From Salvia splendens (Eukaryota > Streptophyta > Magnoliopsida > Lamiales > Lamiaceae): a DNA stretch of 64,000 nucleotides. Shown here piece by piece: positions 11,969 to 23,548 of the stretch (within the stretch, counting starts at the first letter, position 1; each line of letters starts with the position of its first letter). Both the position numbers and the translations under genes were made by a program. The DNA is taken from NCBI RefSeq assembly GCF_004379255.2, contig NC_056050.1:620001-684000 (forward strand), in the 5' to 3' direction. The notes beneath the pieces were generated by a model that worked only from the letters and a program-made list of their open reading frames with translations, made no database searches and was not told the DNA's origin.

Positions 11969-14900
11969 ATGGAGAAAAATGAGAGCAAAAGCAAAATCCT
12001 CATAGTTGGAGGGAGTGGTTATGTAGGGGGTTACATTGTAAGAGCAAGCCTCAAATTAGGGCACCCTACTTACGTTTTCTCAAGGCCTAATTCCTCCAAA
12101 ACAAACCTCCTCACCCACTTCCAATCCTTGGGAGCAATCATTGTCAAGGTCTCCCTCTCTCCCTCTCTCTCGATCGAAACTTAGAATGTGTTTGCAGGTA
12201 GTGACGGATTCAGGAACCAGAAAAAAAATCCGTTGGCCAAGGAGGTGCTAGGTTGTCCCCTTTAAGCACCCCTAATCGCCGTCGGGAAAAAACTTGATTT
12301 AATTAGTAGAGTTGAAAATAATTTTCTGCGTCCACCCCTTTTGTAGGGAATGCTTGACGAGCATGAGAAGCTTGTTTCAGTGATAAAGGAGGTTGATGTT
12401 GTGATATCTGCAGTTGCATATCCTCAAATTCTTGACCAGCTCAAGATTTTGGAGGCTATCAAGCTTGCTGGAAATATTAAGGTATTTCGTGTGTGTGTGT
12501 GTAAACTCGAGATGATGATCATCGAGTTAGATCATGTACTTGCTACGAACTTAATCCACATAATGCGTATAATGAAATAATCTACTTGACACTTGGATCA
12601 TGAACATTATCCAATAATCAGACGTGGATAAGGTTGATTTTGTGGGATTTTGGAAGAATTATTTCCTTTTCTTTACAAAAATATCTTTATATGTATGTGT
12701 GGATAGAGTTTATCGGCCAGCTTGATTTTTTTTTTATTTCATGACAAATAAACGTTGGACTTTGATAAATAGAGAGAAAATACACGAGGTAATTATTGTT
12801 GTATTATCTTAAAAAAATATGGCTGATATCAGTCGACATAGACTGTCTGTAGGGATATGTCGGTACATATGTTTTACTCCCTCTGTAGCATAGAAATAGG
12901 CCATTTGAATTTGGCACGAGTTTTAACGTGTAATTAGTAAAGTAAGAGAGAAGGAGAAAAATTATTGAAATTGTGTAGTTGATGGTGGGGCTCATAAATG
13001 ATAAAGTAAAAGAGAATGAGAAAAAGATTACCATTAATGGATATGGACTATTTGTATGGGACGGGCGAAAACGGAATATGACCTATTTCTATGGGACGAA
13101 TGGAATATATACTTTAATTCGTAAAAAAATTAATAAAATTTCATATAAAAATCATATACAATGATGGACCTTAGAGTCAATATTTGAGGCAAGTTTTTAT
13201 TTTTAAGTACTACTCCTCCGTCCACAAAAGAAAATGTATTTTAGGTTCGGCACAGATTTTAATGTAAAAAATTGGTAAAGTAAGAGAGATGTAGAGAAAA
13301 AAAAGGTATTAAAGTATTTATTGGGAAATAGGTTCCATCTCATTAGAGAGGAAAAAAAGTTTTCAAAATTGGAAAATGCATATTCTTGTGGGACGGACTA
13401 AAAATGAAAGAGTGCATATTTTTAAAGGACGGAGGGAGTATTAAGTTATAATCATTATTACTATGGTTTTGCAATTTTCAATGTTTTAATCACGGTTAAA
13501 TTAAACTAGACCCTCAATGAATACTTAATTTAGTTAAACTAATACTGATAGATAGTTAAAAAAAATTAAATTTCTTACTATATGTGTATAGGTAGATAGT
13601 TGCTAAAGAATTTTATTGTTTTAAATGTAGTACTATAAAATTTAATTATACTTTTCAGATTTTCATGTGAGATTTGCGTCATGCCATGATGACATTCAAT
13701 AGTCGACAAATGATATAAGGCCATCCACAATAGGAATAGCCCAGGCAATAGCCCAGCCATAGCCTAGCCACTGCCACATCATCAGCACTAAAAATCCTTC
13801 TGCCACATCATAAATAGCCCAGCCATAGCCTAGCCCACATCATAAATAGCCCAGCCACATCAATAGCCACATCACTAATAACAATTATATAAAATGACAT
13901 AATTAACAATCACACAATATACGGAATTTAATTTACGAGACATATACGGGAAACATTAATAATACTATCCACATCACTATTAACAAATATATACAAATGA
14001 AATAATTAACAATCACACAATATGCGAAATTTAATTTACGACACATACACGGGAAAAGTTTATAATACTATTAAAATTTAAAAAAGTACAATAATTTAAG
14101 ATAGAGAGAGTACTCGTTAAACAAGTGGTGCGAATGAAAATGACGAGCAAAGCGAGTATATATAGTGTTTCGGAAAAAAAAAATTAATTTTCGCGCTAGG
14201 CGGTGCGCTGGGCGATCCGGCGCGTGGCAATAGCGTCGAACGGACCGCCCAGCGCCACATAACCGCCCAGCGCTGGCGCGGTTTCTCTCTCCACTCAGCC
14301 GCTGGGCGGCTTGCAATAGACCGCCCAGCGAACCGCCCAGCGCCGGCGCTCGGCTGGGCGGTCGCTGGGCGCCTATTGTGGATGGTCTAACCATATGGAA
14401 TATTCTTTGCAAAAATTAGATAGGTTACTAGTTGTACTACTAGAGATGCCCCAAGGTTTTCGGTTCCGGCAGTTAACCGCGGAACCGTAACCGCCGGTTC
14501 CGGTTTCGAACCGGAACCGTGATTTTTTTATTAAATCAGAACCACCATATTTTGAACCGCGGACCGGTTCCGGGTTCCAAATTTTACGAACCGAAGAATT
14601 TGAATCAAGTAAAATCATAAATTACTTAAAAGAGAGTAATCCATAAATTAAATCAAGTTAAAATCATAAATTTACTTAAAACGTCATCAAATGAATAACA
14701 TTTCTTACAACCTAAGAATTTGAAGATTTAATTCAATAATTCTTTTGGACTAAAATATGTTCCGGCTTCATTGATTTATTTGTGTTTAATGTAAAAAAAA
14801 ATGTATGTTATCATTAATCAAATAGTTATCAATCCTAGATAGTAGATACATTAGTCTAACAATCAAATTACACATGACACACATAATTTATAACCTTTTG

Positions 14901-16099
14901 TACTTATTTCATCTCAATTTTACTATACATACAATCAATAATATATACTATATTTTTAATTTGGTAGAGATTTGTGCCGTCCGGTTATGGGGTGGATGAA
15001 GATAAAGAAGTTAGTGTATTGCCGGCATTCGAATCAGTGCTTGAGAAGAAGAGGAGAATCAGAAGAGCCATTGAAGAAGCAAAAATTCCTTATACTTATG
15101 TGTGTGTGAATTGCTGTGGAGCTTACTTCATCAACTATTTGCTCCACCCTACCATCCCAACAACCAGGAGATGGAGATCACTGTCTATGGCGACGGCGAA
15201 GCTAAATGTAAGAACTCGTGCTGCTTAATCCCATCCCGTTTTGTGTCCCCAATTTTGAGTGTTTTTTCTGAAAAATATCTTCGTCTTATCTTATGTATTT
15301 TTCCTTTTAAGACCCACAATTTTGCAAAATATTTATTTATATATGCTTTAACATATTTTACATTAACTGAGTCAGCTCGCTAGATTCTTAGATGGATTAT
15401 AGTTGAGCAGGGGTAAAAGAAATTTGGGTTGATCCACCTAAGAATATGACTGAGTTAACTTATAACTGAAGCCAGATATAAATAAAACATTTTACAAAGT
15501 TTTAACAATTTTTTTACGAGTACATTGAAAGTTGGTGTGTTTTTTTCTCACCTTTTTTTTTGCTGTGCTAGTTGTGATGACCTATGAAGACGACATCGGG
15601 CTTTGCACGATCAAAGCTGCGAACGATCCAAGAGCGTGCAACCGCACCTTGATATACAAACCTCCAACAAACATACTAACACAAATGGAATTAATTTCAA
15701 TGTGGGAGAAGAAATCAGGAAGGAATTTCAAAAGATTCACATCCATGAAGAAGAAGTCGTGGCCCTTTCACAAAGTAAGCCTATTAATAAATGAATTAAT
15801 CGTCGTGTTGCTTTGAGTATTTTGGTGGCATGCACATATCAAAAACAAAAAAAAAAATAGGCTTAATGTGATACGTTTTCTCTGTTACATTTACTGCAGA
15901 GCTGCCGGAACCTGAGAACATACCGGTGGCCATCCTTCACGGCATCTTCATAAAAGGCGCGACGACAAGCCATGATTTTGCAGAGAATGACGCGGAGGCT
16001 TCCGCACTATATCCAGACATGAAATTCACTACGGTCGATGAGCTTCTCGACATTTTTATCGAAGGCGATGCGCCCAAGCCGGCCTCAGCTGCATTTTAA
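11969..16099 (+). CDS. Eugenol/isoeugenol-synthase-like NADPH reductase (PIP family), copy 1
   Basis: This belongs to the pinoresinol-isoflavone-phenylcoumaran (PIP) reductase family. Members use NADPH to reduce phenylpropanoid substrates; the eugenol synthase branch makes eugenol or isoeugenol from coniferyl acetate in the cytosol. The five exons are 11969-12148, 12347-12481, 14968-15207, 15572-15774 and 15900-16099. Seen: the dinucleotide motif GGSGYVGG at residues 14-21; [12 protein letters not shown]; Lys132/133 in [14 protein letters not shown], where the family's catalytic Lys lies; [21 protein letters not shown]; and the C-terminal [12 protein letters not shown]. The predicted length of 319 residues is normal. 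Copy 1 lacks one T at about 15150 (exon 3) and one A at about 15733 (exon 4) relative to copy 2, breaking the frame. Substrate specificity within the family is not decided by sequence alone. Confidence 0.88.
12877..13107. mobile_element. Stowaway-like MITE in reductase intron 2, copy 1
   Basis: It starts TA/CTCCCTCTGTAGCATAGAAATAGG and closes with the inverted CCTATTTCTATGGGACGAATGG. The ends match imperfectly, so the right boundary is approximate. It lies inside intron 2 of the reductase (12482-14967). Confidence 0.6.
13213..13438. mobile_element. Stowaway-like MITE in reductase intron 2, copy 1
   Basis: This is a 226-bp element with TA target duplications at 13211-13212 and 13439-13440. 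The terminal inverted repeats are CTCCTCCGTCC and GGACGGAGGGAG. The interior carries the paired GGGACGGACTAAAAATGAAAG near the right end. Confidence 0.75.
13719..14387. mobile_element. Harbinger-type nonautonomous element in reductase intron 2, copy 1
   Basis: The element is 669 bp, with TAA target duplications at 13716-13718 and 14388-14390 and terminal inverted repeats GGCCATCCACAATAGG and CCTATTGTGGATGGTC. The left interior repeats AATAGCCCAGCC. The right interior is GC-rich and repeats ACCGCCCAGCG. The TAA target is typical of PIF/Harbinger, but no transposase is encoded. Confidence 0.8.
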
Positions 16100-16323
16100 T
16101 GAATGAGAAGGCCACATTTGATTCTTGATTGCCGTTTGTTTTGAAATAAATTGTCCAATTATAATTAATGTTATTTTTCGATTCAGAATTTTCATTGTTG
16201 TAAATCAAGATTTATGTGTGAAATTTTAGCAACTCGATATTAAAGCTCGTGTTTCACTTCATCAATACACATTTTACACCCCGAACACGTGCGGATGGTG
16301 GGATTCGAACACGTGCCACTCAG

Positions 16324-17376
16324 TCATGAGTTCGTCACTCCAATTTTGTTTTCGTCTTGTAAGATCTTCCAAGAGACGAGACTATTCACATGAGGAAAAT
16401 AGCAGCCGGGCTGGGGAGACACGAATCCAAGACTCCCACCTATTTCAAGAACGCGATCGTGAATCCCACCGGTGCTGGGGAGAGGTATCTTGACAAACTT
16501 CTCATCCTTCAACGGCATCGACACGATGTGCTCGTTATGATCAACATTGGGCAGAGCTCCTGTGGCGGAAACCGGGGGGATATCCTAACCAGCCCATGAA
16601 TCCATGAGGGGGTCCTTCGACGACTCTCCATGTCCTGCTCCGAATGTGCATAATCTCACACCCGATGCACTGTGAGGCATCCTGAAACAGGTGCACGAGT
16701 TTATACCTGCTCGACTCACGGTGAGGGTCACACATAGTCCCCAAAGGAACCTCTTCCACCTCCCTCGTGACAGGGTTCATCACGATTAGCCCTCTTCCCT
16801 TCACAACCTTTTCAAGAATGATCAAGCCATTGGCACGTCGCCTTGATGTGGCCAGTGCAAGTCACGTTTGTACTCCTTTTATCGTGCTTTTGTCACCTCC
16901 GATCTCCAAATACTTGATCTGAAACCGTGTACGTGGGCTGAAAAGGTGCCAGTGAAGTACAGCAACAGAGTCTAACCCTAGAACATTGGCATCGACATTA
17001 AACTCATTTTTTTTCACGGCTGATGAGCTCCCAACATTAGAAGACGAGGCAACCCTCGCAGCCGGGGGTCAAATATATCAATCCAACGCTTGATCGCTGA
17101 AGATGGGGAATCAACAAAATCAGGACGATTGAACAATCCGGTACCAGGCCTTACAAACAAACCTCGATGATAGTAGCGATTCAAGGAGGAAGCCGGACAA
17201 TGATGTGGAAAATGCAGTCCATCAGGGAGATAAGGCACAGCAACCAGACTACTATCTCGTGGCTCCTTGCTCGTCTGCTGCTTTCTCTTCTCTTCTTCAA
17301 GCTCCGGTTTCAACTTCATTCTTTCTTCCGCCCACTTCAGCAAGCTAGTCTTTTCGCCCGTGGCGGATTTCTTCAT
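16324..17376 (-). CDS. F-box protein with F-box-associated domain, copy 1 (frameshifted)
   Basis: F-box proteins recruit substrates to SCF ubiquitin ligases. The ATG at 17376 begins MKKSATGEKTSLLKWAEERM. The F-box spans about residues 48-92 (PYLPD.., then VCKAWYRIVNRPDF in the clean copy). A C-terminal F-box-associated region follows, with GLIVMNPVTREVEEVPLGT and RTWRVVEGPP. Relative to copy 2 this copy has several one-base insertions, for example near 16577, 16831, 16865, 17068, 17132 and 17205, so no single frame spans it. A G run at 17064-17068 is out of frame in both copies. The insertions are mainly lengthened short homopolymers, which looks like sequence error. The target substrate is unknown. 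Confidence 0.75.
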
Positions 17377-18340
17377 CGTGTCACTTTAACTGACAGAAGA
17401 AACTAAACATCACTATATAAGCATAACAATGTAACAATCTAAGATGAAGGAGAAACCATCTTTTAATAAGCTTAGATACACTCTACTTTGCTATTTCTTG
17501 ATTTATGACTTCATCTTTTGATTCGGACAAAATAAATTTTAAAAATAAATAAAGATGAGATCATATTAAACAATACCAAAATCAAGGTCATACATAGATT
17601 CATTATTCGTAGACAATCAACTAGAACTAGGCCACCAAAATAGGCATATTTATGAAGTAGAAGTAGAGTAGTATTCCACTTTCTAAATTCAGCTCAAAAT
17701 AAATGAAGAAAATACGACATAACAAAACATATCTTTTGATCGCAGCAGATACATCTGTGACCTAATTTCGGTTCACTATCAGAATTGGGGGGGAAAAGGA
17801 AAAGAAGACAACTGATGAAAATTCAAGCTAAGCAAATGAGATCAAGCTTAAAAGAAAACATTATATCGCCATAATCATCGGATAAAACTGAAGTAACTGA
17901 AGGCCCAATTTCCGAAATCGTCTCAGTTAATGAAAAGCAAAAAATTTCATAGCCGATTACGAACAAAATTTACCTGTTTAAAGTAAATTGGAGCTCAGTG
18001 AGTTGTATGAAACTATCGATGTAATTCACTCTCCTCGATCGACCGCCGGTGAGAGTAAATCACCGGCTTTGATTTCTCAGAGGCGTAATGGCGATTGCTT
18101 ATGAACGAAGATCGCTACAAACATTGTTGACTTGAGACGTTCAATTTTATGGTCTTTTATACTCTTTATTTTTCTCCATTTGGAGTTAGGGATGCCAATG
18201 CGGTCGGCCAGACGTGCTTCGGGTCACCCTATTCGGGTTACGATATTCGGCTGGGGACTAATTGATGTTGTAATTTTTTTAAGGATTACAAGCGTTTAAC
18301 CCTAAATATATTTTGATGCAATCTCTATGATCTATTTTAA
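17377..18340. other. 5' region of the F-box gene, no other gene (copy 1)
   Basis: A minus-strand donor-like site (AAACAG/GTAAATTTT, near 17972) suggests a 5' UTR intron of the F-box gene, with a leader at about 17975-18115. Nothing else is recognised. Confidence 0.4.
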
Positions 18341-19140
18341 GGCATCCACAGTGGTGCAGATATCCCGGCGGGCATCTAAAAAACACATCATGTCACGTCA
18401 TAAGGACATCCCACTGCACTGTCACGTCATAAGGACATCCCACTGCACAGTGGCGGACATCCCAATGACATCCCGACGGGACTTCCCACAAAAAAAATTC
18501 ATTAAATTCACCAAATTAAACAATTTACGGAAATTAAAATTTTGACACGAATACGGAGAAAATGCAAACATTTTATTTATAAAAAAATTACATAATTTGT
18601 AAAAAAATACATAGTTAAAACAAAAATATATAGTTCAACGAGCCGTATATATTGTTGGTTATTTCAGTGTAATTGGATATTAACTTGATTGATCAATATT
18701 GTCATAATGAGACATCATGTAAGTTTGGAAGTGCGGAGTGCACGCTTGTTTGAATTCATTATGATTAGACGGGGGGTTCGGGGGCAGCGCCCCCGAGTAG
18801 CAGGTCCAAGGGGCGGGGAGCCTCTGAATTTTTATTTTCCATTAAAAGTTGTGTGAGAAAATTCAATCCGGAAATATAATTTCTGATAGTCGAAGGACTG
18901 ATTTACATGTTCAAAACTTCTTAAAAATATCCCTAACATATATAGAGTTTTTTAAAAAATAAAAAAAAATTCAAATAAAAATCAGGACGTCCGGGCTGAT
19001 GTCCCCGGAACACGCGGAACTCCGGTGTCCGCAACGGACGTCCGTATCCGTCCCTCCCTCGCCTAATGGCGGACGTCCCGCGCGGACGTCTAGCACGCCG
19101 GTCAGACGTCCGCCGGGACGGCCGCCATTGTAGATGCTCT
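18341..19140. mobile_element. Long Harbinger-like MITE, copy 1
   Basis: The terminal sequences GGCATCCACAGTGG and CCATTGTAGATGCTCT are inverted and similar. Just inside both are paired GC-rich segments (ATCCCGGCGGGCATC and GACGTCCGCCGGGACGG). The left end has direct repeats of CACGTCATAAGGACATCCCA. A target duplication is not clear. At about 18770-18825 it carries a GGGGGCAGCGCCCCC hairpin preceded by GGGGTTCG, a motif often seen in plant LTR ends, so a nested fragment is possible. Confidence 0.55.
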
Positions 19141-20115
19141 AGCAACACGAGTGTTTATTTTTAACTTAAGATTAGTGTTTGTTTGCATATTTAAACACAG
19201 GATGTTCCACAAAAGATGACTGAAATGCCCTTAGTAAATTTTTAATTTTACAATTGTATCCTATTCAAAACCCTACATTAGAGTGTCCGGTGTCCCGTCG
19301 TGTAACCTAACACTAATGTTTTAGGAAGAACTTAGCCGATTAATTGAATTTGTTTTGATGTTAGGTGGGGCAATATTTTGATAGGATGTTATCACATAAT
19401 TTAGGAATATCAATATGAGTTTATCAATATTTCCGATGAGGGTATTTCGACCAAAAAAAAAATTCCAAATATTGAAAAAGTAATTCATAATTTATATAAA
19501 TTATGATATTAAATCGAAGTTAAAAGACCTCAGAATGATATTTTTAAACATTTAGTTCGTGAGTTGATACCAATCCATTGTTTTTTACTAAAAAGATGTT
19601 TTCTTCAAAGGAAAATATGATATCTACTTTGGAACGTAAGAAGTACTCAACGGTAGTAATTTGTAAACTAAGAGTGTTTAGGGTAGTGAATCACGACAAA
19701 AGAAATAAGCACAACTTAGTGTATTCTTGGTAGAATAGAATATAAAAGGATATAATGACTAAATTGTAATTTTGCAATTATAAAAAAAATAATGCTACTT
19801 TTTTCTTTTAGTTAGTTAACCTTTTTATCTTTTCTTTTCACAAGTAAAGAGAATTTTAAAGAGTATATTTAGGTGGATTCGACTCTATATCTTTGGCCTT
19901 GATCATTAAACACTTTACTGTTAGATCAACTCACAAACTGTTTTTACATTTGTTCAATTGTTATATAATAATATTGGATAGTTTTAGTGATTTAATATGT
20001 ACATGGTATAATAATATAGGATAGTTTTAGTGATTTTATAACTATAAAATCGATTTTGACACCCCTATCTAGAATAAAAAGAATAACATTAAAACTATTG
20101 ATACATATTACAGAA
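19141..20115. other. Intergenic, no gene recognised (copy 1)
   Basis: This is AT-rich sequence with short local repeats, for example GGATAGTTTTAGTGATTT twice near 19975-20038. No coding region or RNA gene is recognised. Confidence 0.5.
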
Positions 20116-21384
20116 TTAGGTGATCACACTTTGATCACCACATGATACAAGAGTGTTCCAATGAGGAATATAACGCCTATTTATCTTCCCAAAACCATGG
20201 CCTCTTCACCACCACCATCACCACCCGCAACCATCGGATGATCCCGAACTCACGAGCCTCAATTCTTCCTACCAAAGTCGTAAACACACAAGCGACCCTT
20301 CACGCACTCAAGCACAATCTCCTTCCCGTCTCTCCGGCTACAAACCGGGACGCAGTGGACAAAAATCCACCCTCAAATCGATCCTGCATCTCTTAATCCA
20401 ACATTCCCCTCCCAACTCACTCAGAATCCACACTTCCAACGCATTAACCTCTGCACGGCTCACAAATCCAAGACCCCCCGGCGATCTCAACCAACCTATC
20501 TCCCCACGCCCTCTTCACGGGCAATTGCTTGGTGACAAACTTCTCGTCACACACATCCAAGGAAACGAAGCAATCACGCCCCCGCCTAGCTCCTAGCCAG
20601 TGCAGTGATCCCCCCACAGATACCGGGTTTTGCCTAATCCGAACCAATTCAAGTGCTCCTCGATCTCCTCCATTTCCTCGTCTCAACGCTCAAGATCTCG
20701 CAACCAACACCACCCAACACCTCACGGAACAGTGCACGACTTTGTACGTTTTCGCCTCACTACAAAAGGCAATACCAAATGATTCACATAGATGATGACA
20801 CGAAACAGCTAACGGAAAGATCAACATACTTCCCGTTATAGGATTCATGAGCACCAATCTCTTCCTCCTCGAATTAAATCCGAGAATCAAGCCATCATAG
20901 CTTGCTCGAACGCTACCTAAATCATCCACGCTCGACTCCACAAAACTACTCCTCAAACCATCCAAACTCAAGAAATGGAAGTAGGCCTTTGGCATCCCCA
21001 CACACCCTCTAGGCCAAAAGGCCATCTGCTGAGATACCAAGACCGTCTCCGACTTCCGAGCATGACTCGACACAAAAACCGAGCTATTGATCACACCAAA
21101 CCACTGCTTGCACACAAAACTGCAGCCCTAAAGAGGGATTCAGCAGGGAGCAACATGAAAATCTGGTAGAAGCAAATCATGTGAAAGATTTGCTTGAATC
21201 TCAACCTCTATGTTCGGATCCCGAGACGCGGTCTCTCCCTCGAGCATCAGCCTGCTTCGAGGAAGCGTTTCTCCGGAGAAACTCAGCCACGGAGGCGGCT
21301 TTGCTTCCGGGCTAAGGCTTCTCTCCAGGTGGCGCCTCGTAGGCGCGGCCTGGGGAGCCGTCGGCGCCCCGTGTCAGCATCCAT
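20116..21384 (-). CDS. F-box protein with F-box-associated domain, second gene, copy 1 (frameshifted)
   Basis: This corresponds to the intact 420-residue gene at 47135-48397. The start codon is at 21384-21382 (MDADTGRRRLPRP) and the stop at 20118-20116. Copy 1 is broken into short frames by about a dozen single-base indels, for example near 20205, 20277, 20362, 20482, 20668, 20733, 20820, 21120 and 21295. Most base substitutions that normally accompany pseudogene decay are absent. Confidence 0.75.
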
Positions 21385-22118
21385 TGCTGTGAGTAATGCT
21401 TTGAAGTATCAAACAACACATGTATAGATAGCTTAGAGGTGATGGAAACAGAGTTTCTTTGTTGGTGTTTGGACAAGAAAATATGAGTATATGCTTTTGC
21501 AATTGTCCTAAACTCTGTCATCGATGTAATGACAATAAGCAATTGACCATTTTGGTGAATTTTAGTCAAAATTTATCACAAAAATAACCCTTTTCTCAAA
21601 ACAAACACCCAATCAAGAATCATCATGAGATATCCATCGAGAATTTTTGGATTTTGGTGGGAGAAACAGTATCAAGATTCAACATTTTCCCTTTGCTGTG
21701 TGTGGAACGAGAAAATGAACTTTAAACTGGATAAATCAATATAATTCCGAATTTGACATATAAAGCGATAATCGGCAAAGATTGGAAAAACAGTCATTCT
21801 TGATTTACATCCAATTATATTGCAATAAACTTTTAAACAGCAGTTGTAATAAAATAGAGAGATTACGGCATCCCCCCTATTTTGGAAGCTTGTAAATAAT
21901 ACCTGAGATTAATCTTGAAAAGCAGAACTTCTCGAGCTGGAAATTTATGAAAGTGTGATTGGAGATGGAGAAAAGAGAAAAAGTAATTCAATTGTGCCAT
22001 TTGACAAAAAAATTGAGTGTTCCATTTGGAATGACTATTATAAAAATAGGTACTTGGACTTTTAATTAACGTTTTTTATGAGGTTGCCTTGAAAGGACAT
22101 TTACGTGTTTCGATGATA
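21385..22118. other. Intergenic upstream of the second F-box gene (copy 1)
   Basis: AT-rich sequence with no gene recognised. It presumably holds the promoter of the minus-strand F-box gene. Confidence 0.4.
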
Positions 22119-22441
22119 CTCCCTCCGTCTCAGTTTAAGAGTCACATTTTTACCATTTAAGTCTGTTTCAGTTAAGAGTCACATTTAAAATTTATCATAT
22201 TTGAACATAAAATGTAACCTCATGTTGCAATCAAATTTACACTCAATATCATTACTTTCATAAAATAAAATAAAACAAATTTCTAAACATACAAAAAGTC
22301 AAAAGGGTCATACTTTCCACTATCTCACTCCCAATTATTACACACTCCAACAACCACTACCTCACTTCAATTATTACAAACTCTAACAATTTCTTAAAAT
22401 TTGTGTTATAATGATAGCATATTGAAAAATGATAGAGGGAG
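22119..22441. mobile_element. Stowaway-type MITE, copy 1
   Basis: A 323-bp element with TA at 22117-22118 and 22442-22443. The left end is CTCCCTCCGTCTCAG and the right end is ATGATAGAGGGAG. The interior has the direct repeat AAGAGTCACATTT. From 22442 to 23548 there is no gene; a (TG)n microsatellite lies at 23005-23025. Confidence 0.75.
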
Positions 22442-23548
22442 TATGTCTTAATGTGAAAATGATAGCATATGAAAAATGAAACCACTCCCATGATAAAACC
22501 ATATTATCTCGATGACTATTTCATGCCAAACAATACCTCTTTCTTCTCTTACTCAATGTAAAGAAAAGGAGAGAAGAATCTGCAGTATGTCATTCTTACA
22601 AAAATATGATGAATATACTTTTTTACCTGGTAGTACTTATATTCAATATCAAACCTTAAGGTATACATTTTTGTTTCTCGTGGGTATAAATTTATAGTTC
22701 CATTCTAAAATTTTAAAACCAATCAAAAAAATCATAGAGTTTGGATTTGTGCACTACTATTCAAGACAAAAATATTTGATTGTCTACGTGTAATATATTG
22801 CTAGTGTTTTTTTAAATAAACGATATCATTTTCTTCATTCGTGTGTTTATTGTGGAGAAAAGATTATTTTATGATTAATTTCAAATAAAATTCACTAAAA
22901 GTTTTAGGTTTGAGTCCATCATGATATGTCCTAGATTTATGTTTATTTGCCTAGTAGTAGAGTGGTTAATATTCAAAGCCGAAGGTTCTGAAGACATCTC
23001 TCAATGTGTGTGTGTGTGTGTGTGTTGAACCTAGTTGAGTGAATGCCGAAAGCCAAAGGCAGTCCAAGTCAATTATGACACGACCTTTAAGAATGACTCC
23101 CTCAGTTCCATTCCAAGGTTGATGGCACACTTTATTTTTTAGTTTTCCAAGTCATAGGATCCATTTATTTGTTGAACTATTTACTCCATTGCATACATGA
23201 CACTTCTAACGGAGGGACAGTCAATTTTGGAAAAGTTTATTGTCAACCTCTGTCACACATGAATCTATCAAATTCAGAAGAGAAAAACTTGCATCAATAT
23301 CACAATTTCTCAGATCATCTCCACATAATACACAATTTCCAATTTCCGTCAAGAAAGGAAATAAAATGTCACTTCCAAAATTCCCCTGTTTCATAGGTTC
23401 TATCTAATCTAGATTTGTCATATTGATAATTTATCTAAAACAGTTAGTTACTGTCTTCTTCAGCCAACCTTCTATACATAAACTCTAATACCATCTGCTT
23501 CATTTAAAAAAATGCATGCTTTAAACTCTAAGGTAATCGCATAACGAG

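Noticed and set aside
16285..16340. tRNA-like T-arm (GTTCGAATCCCACC on the minus strand)
   Set aside because: No matching acceptor stem, D-arm or anticodon arm is found around it; it overlaps the 3' end of an F-box gene.
20116..21384. Calling the broken F-box, nucleotidyltransferase and reductase copies true pseudogenes
   Set aside because: Lesions are isolated one-base indels, complementary between copies, with few substitutions; sequence error is the simpler explanation.
23005..23025. (TG)n tract as a functional element
   Set aside because: An ordinary short microsatellite, identical at 50005-50025 because of the duplication.
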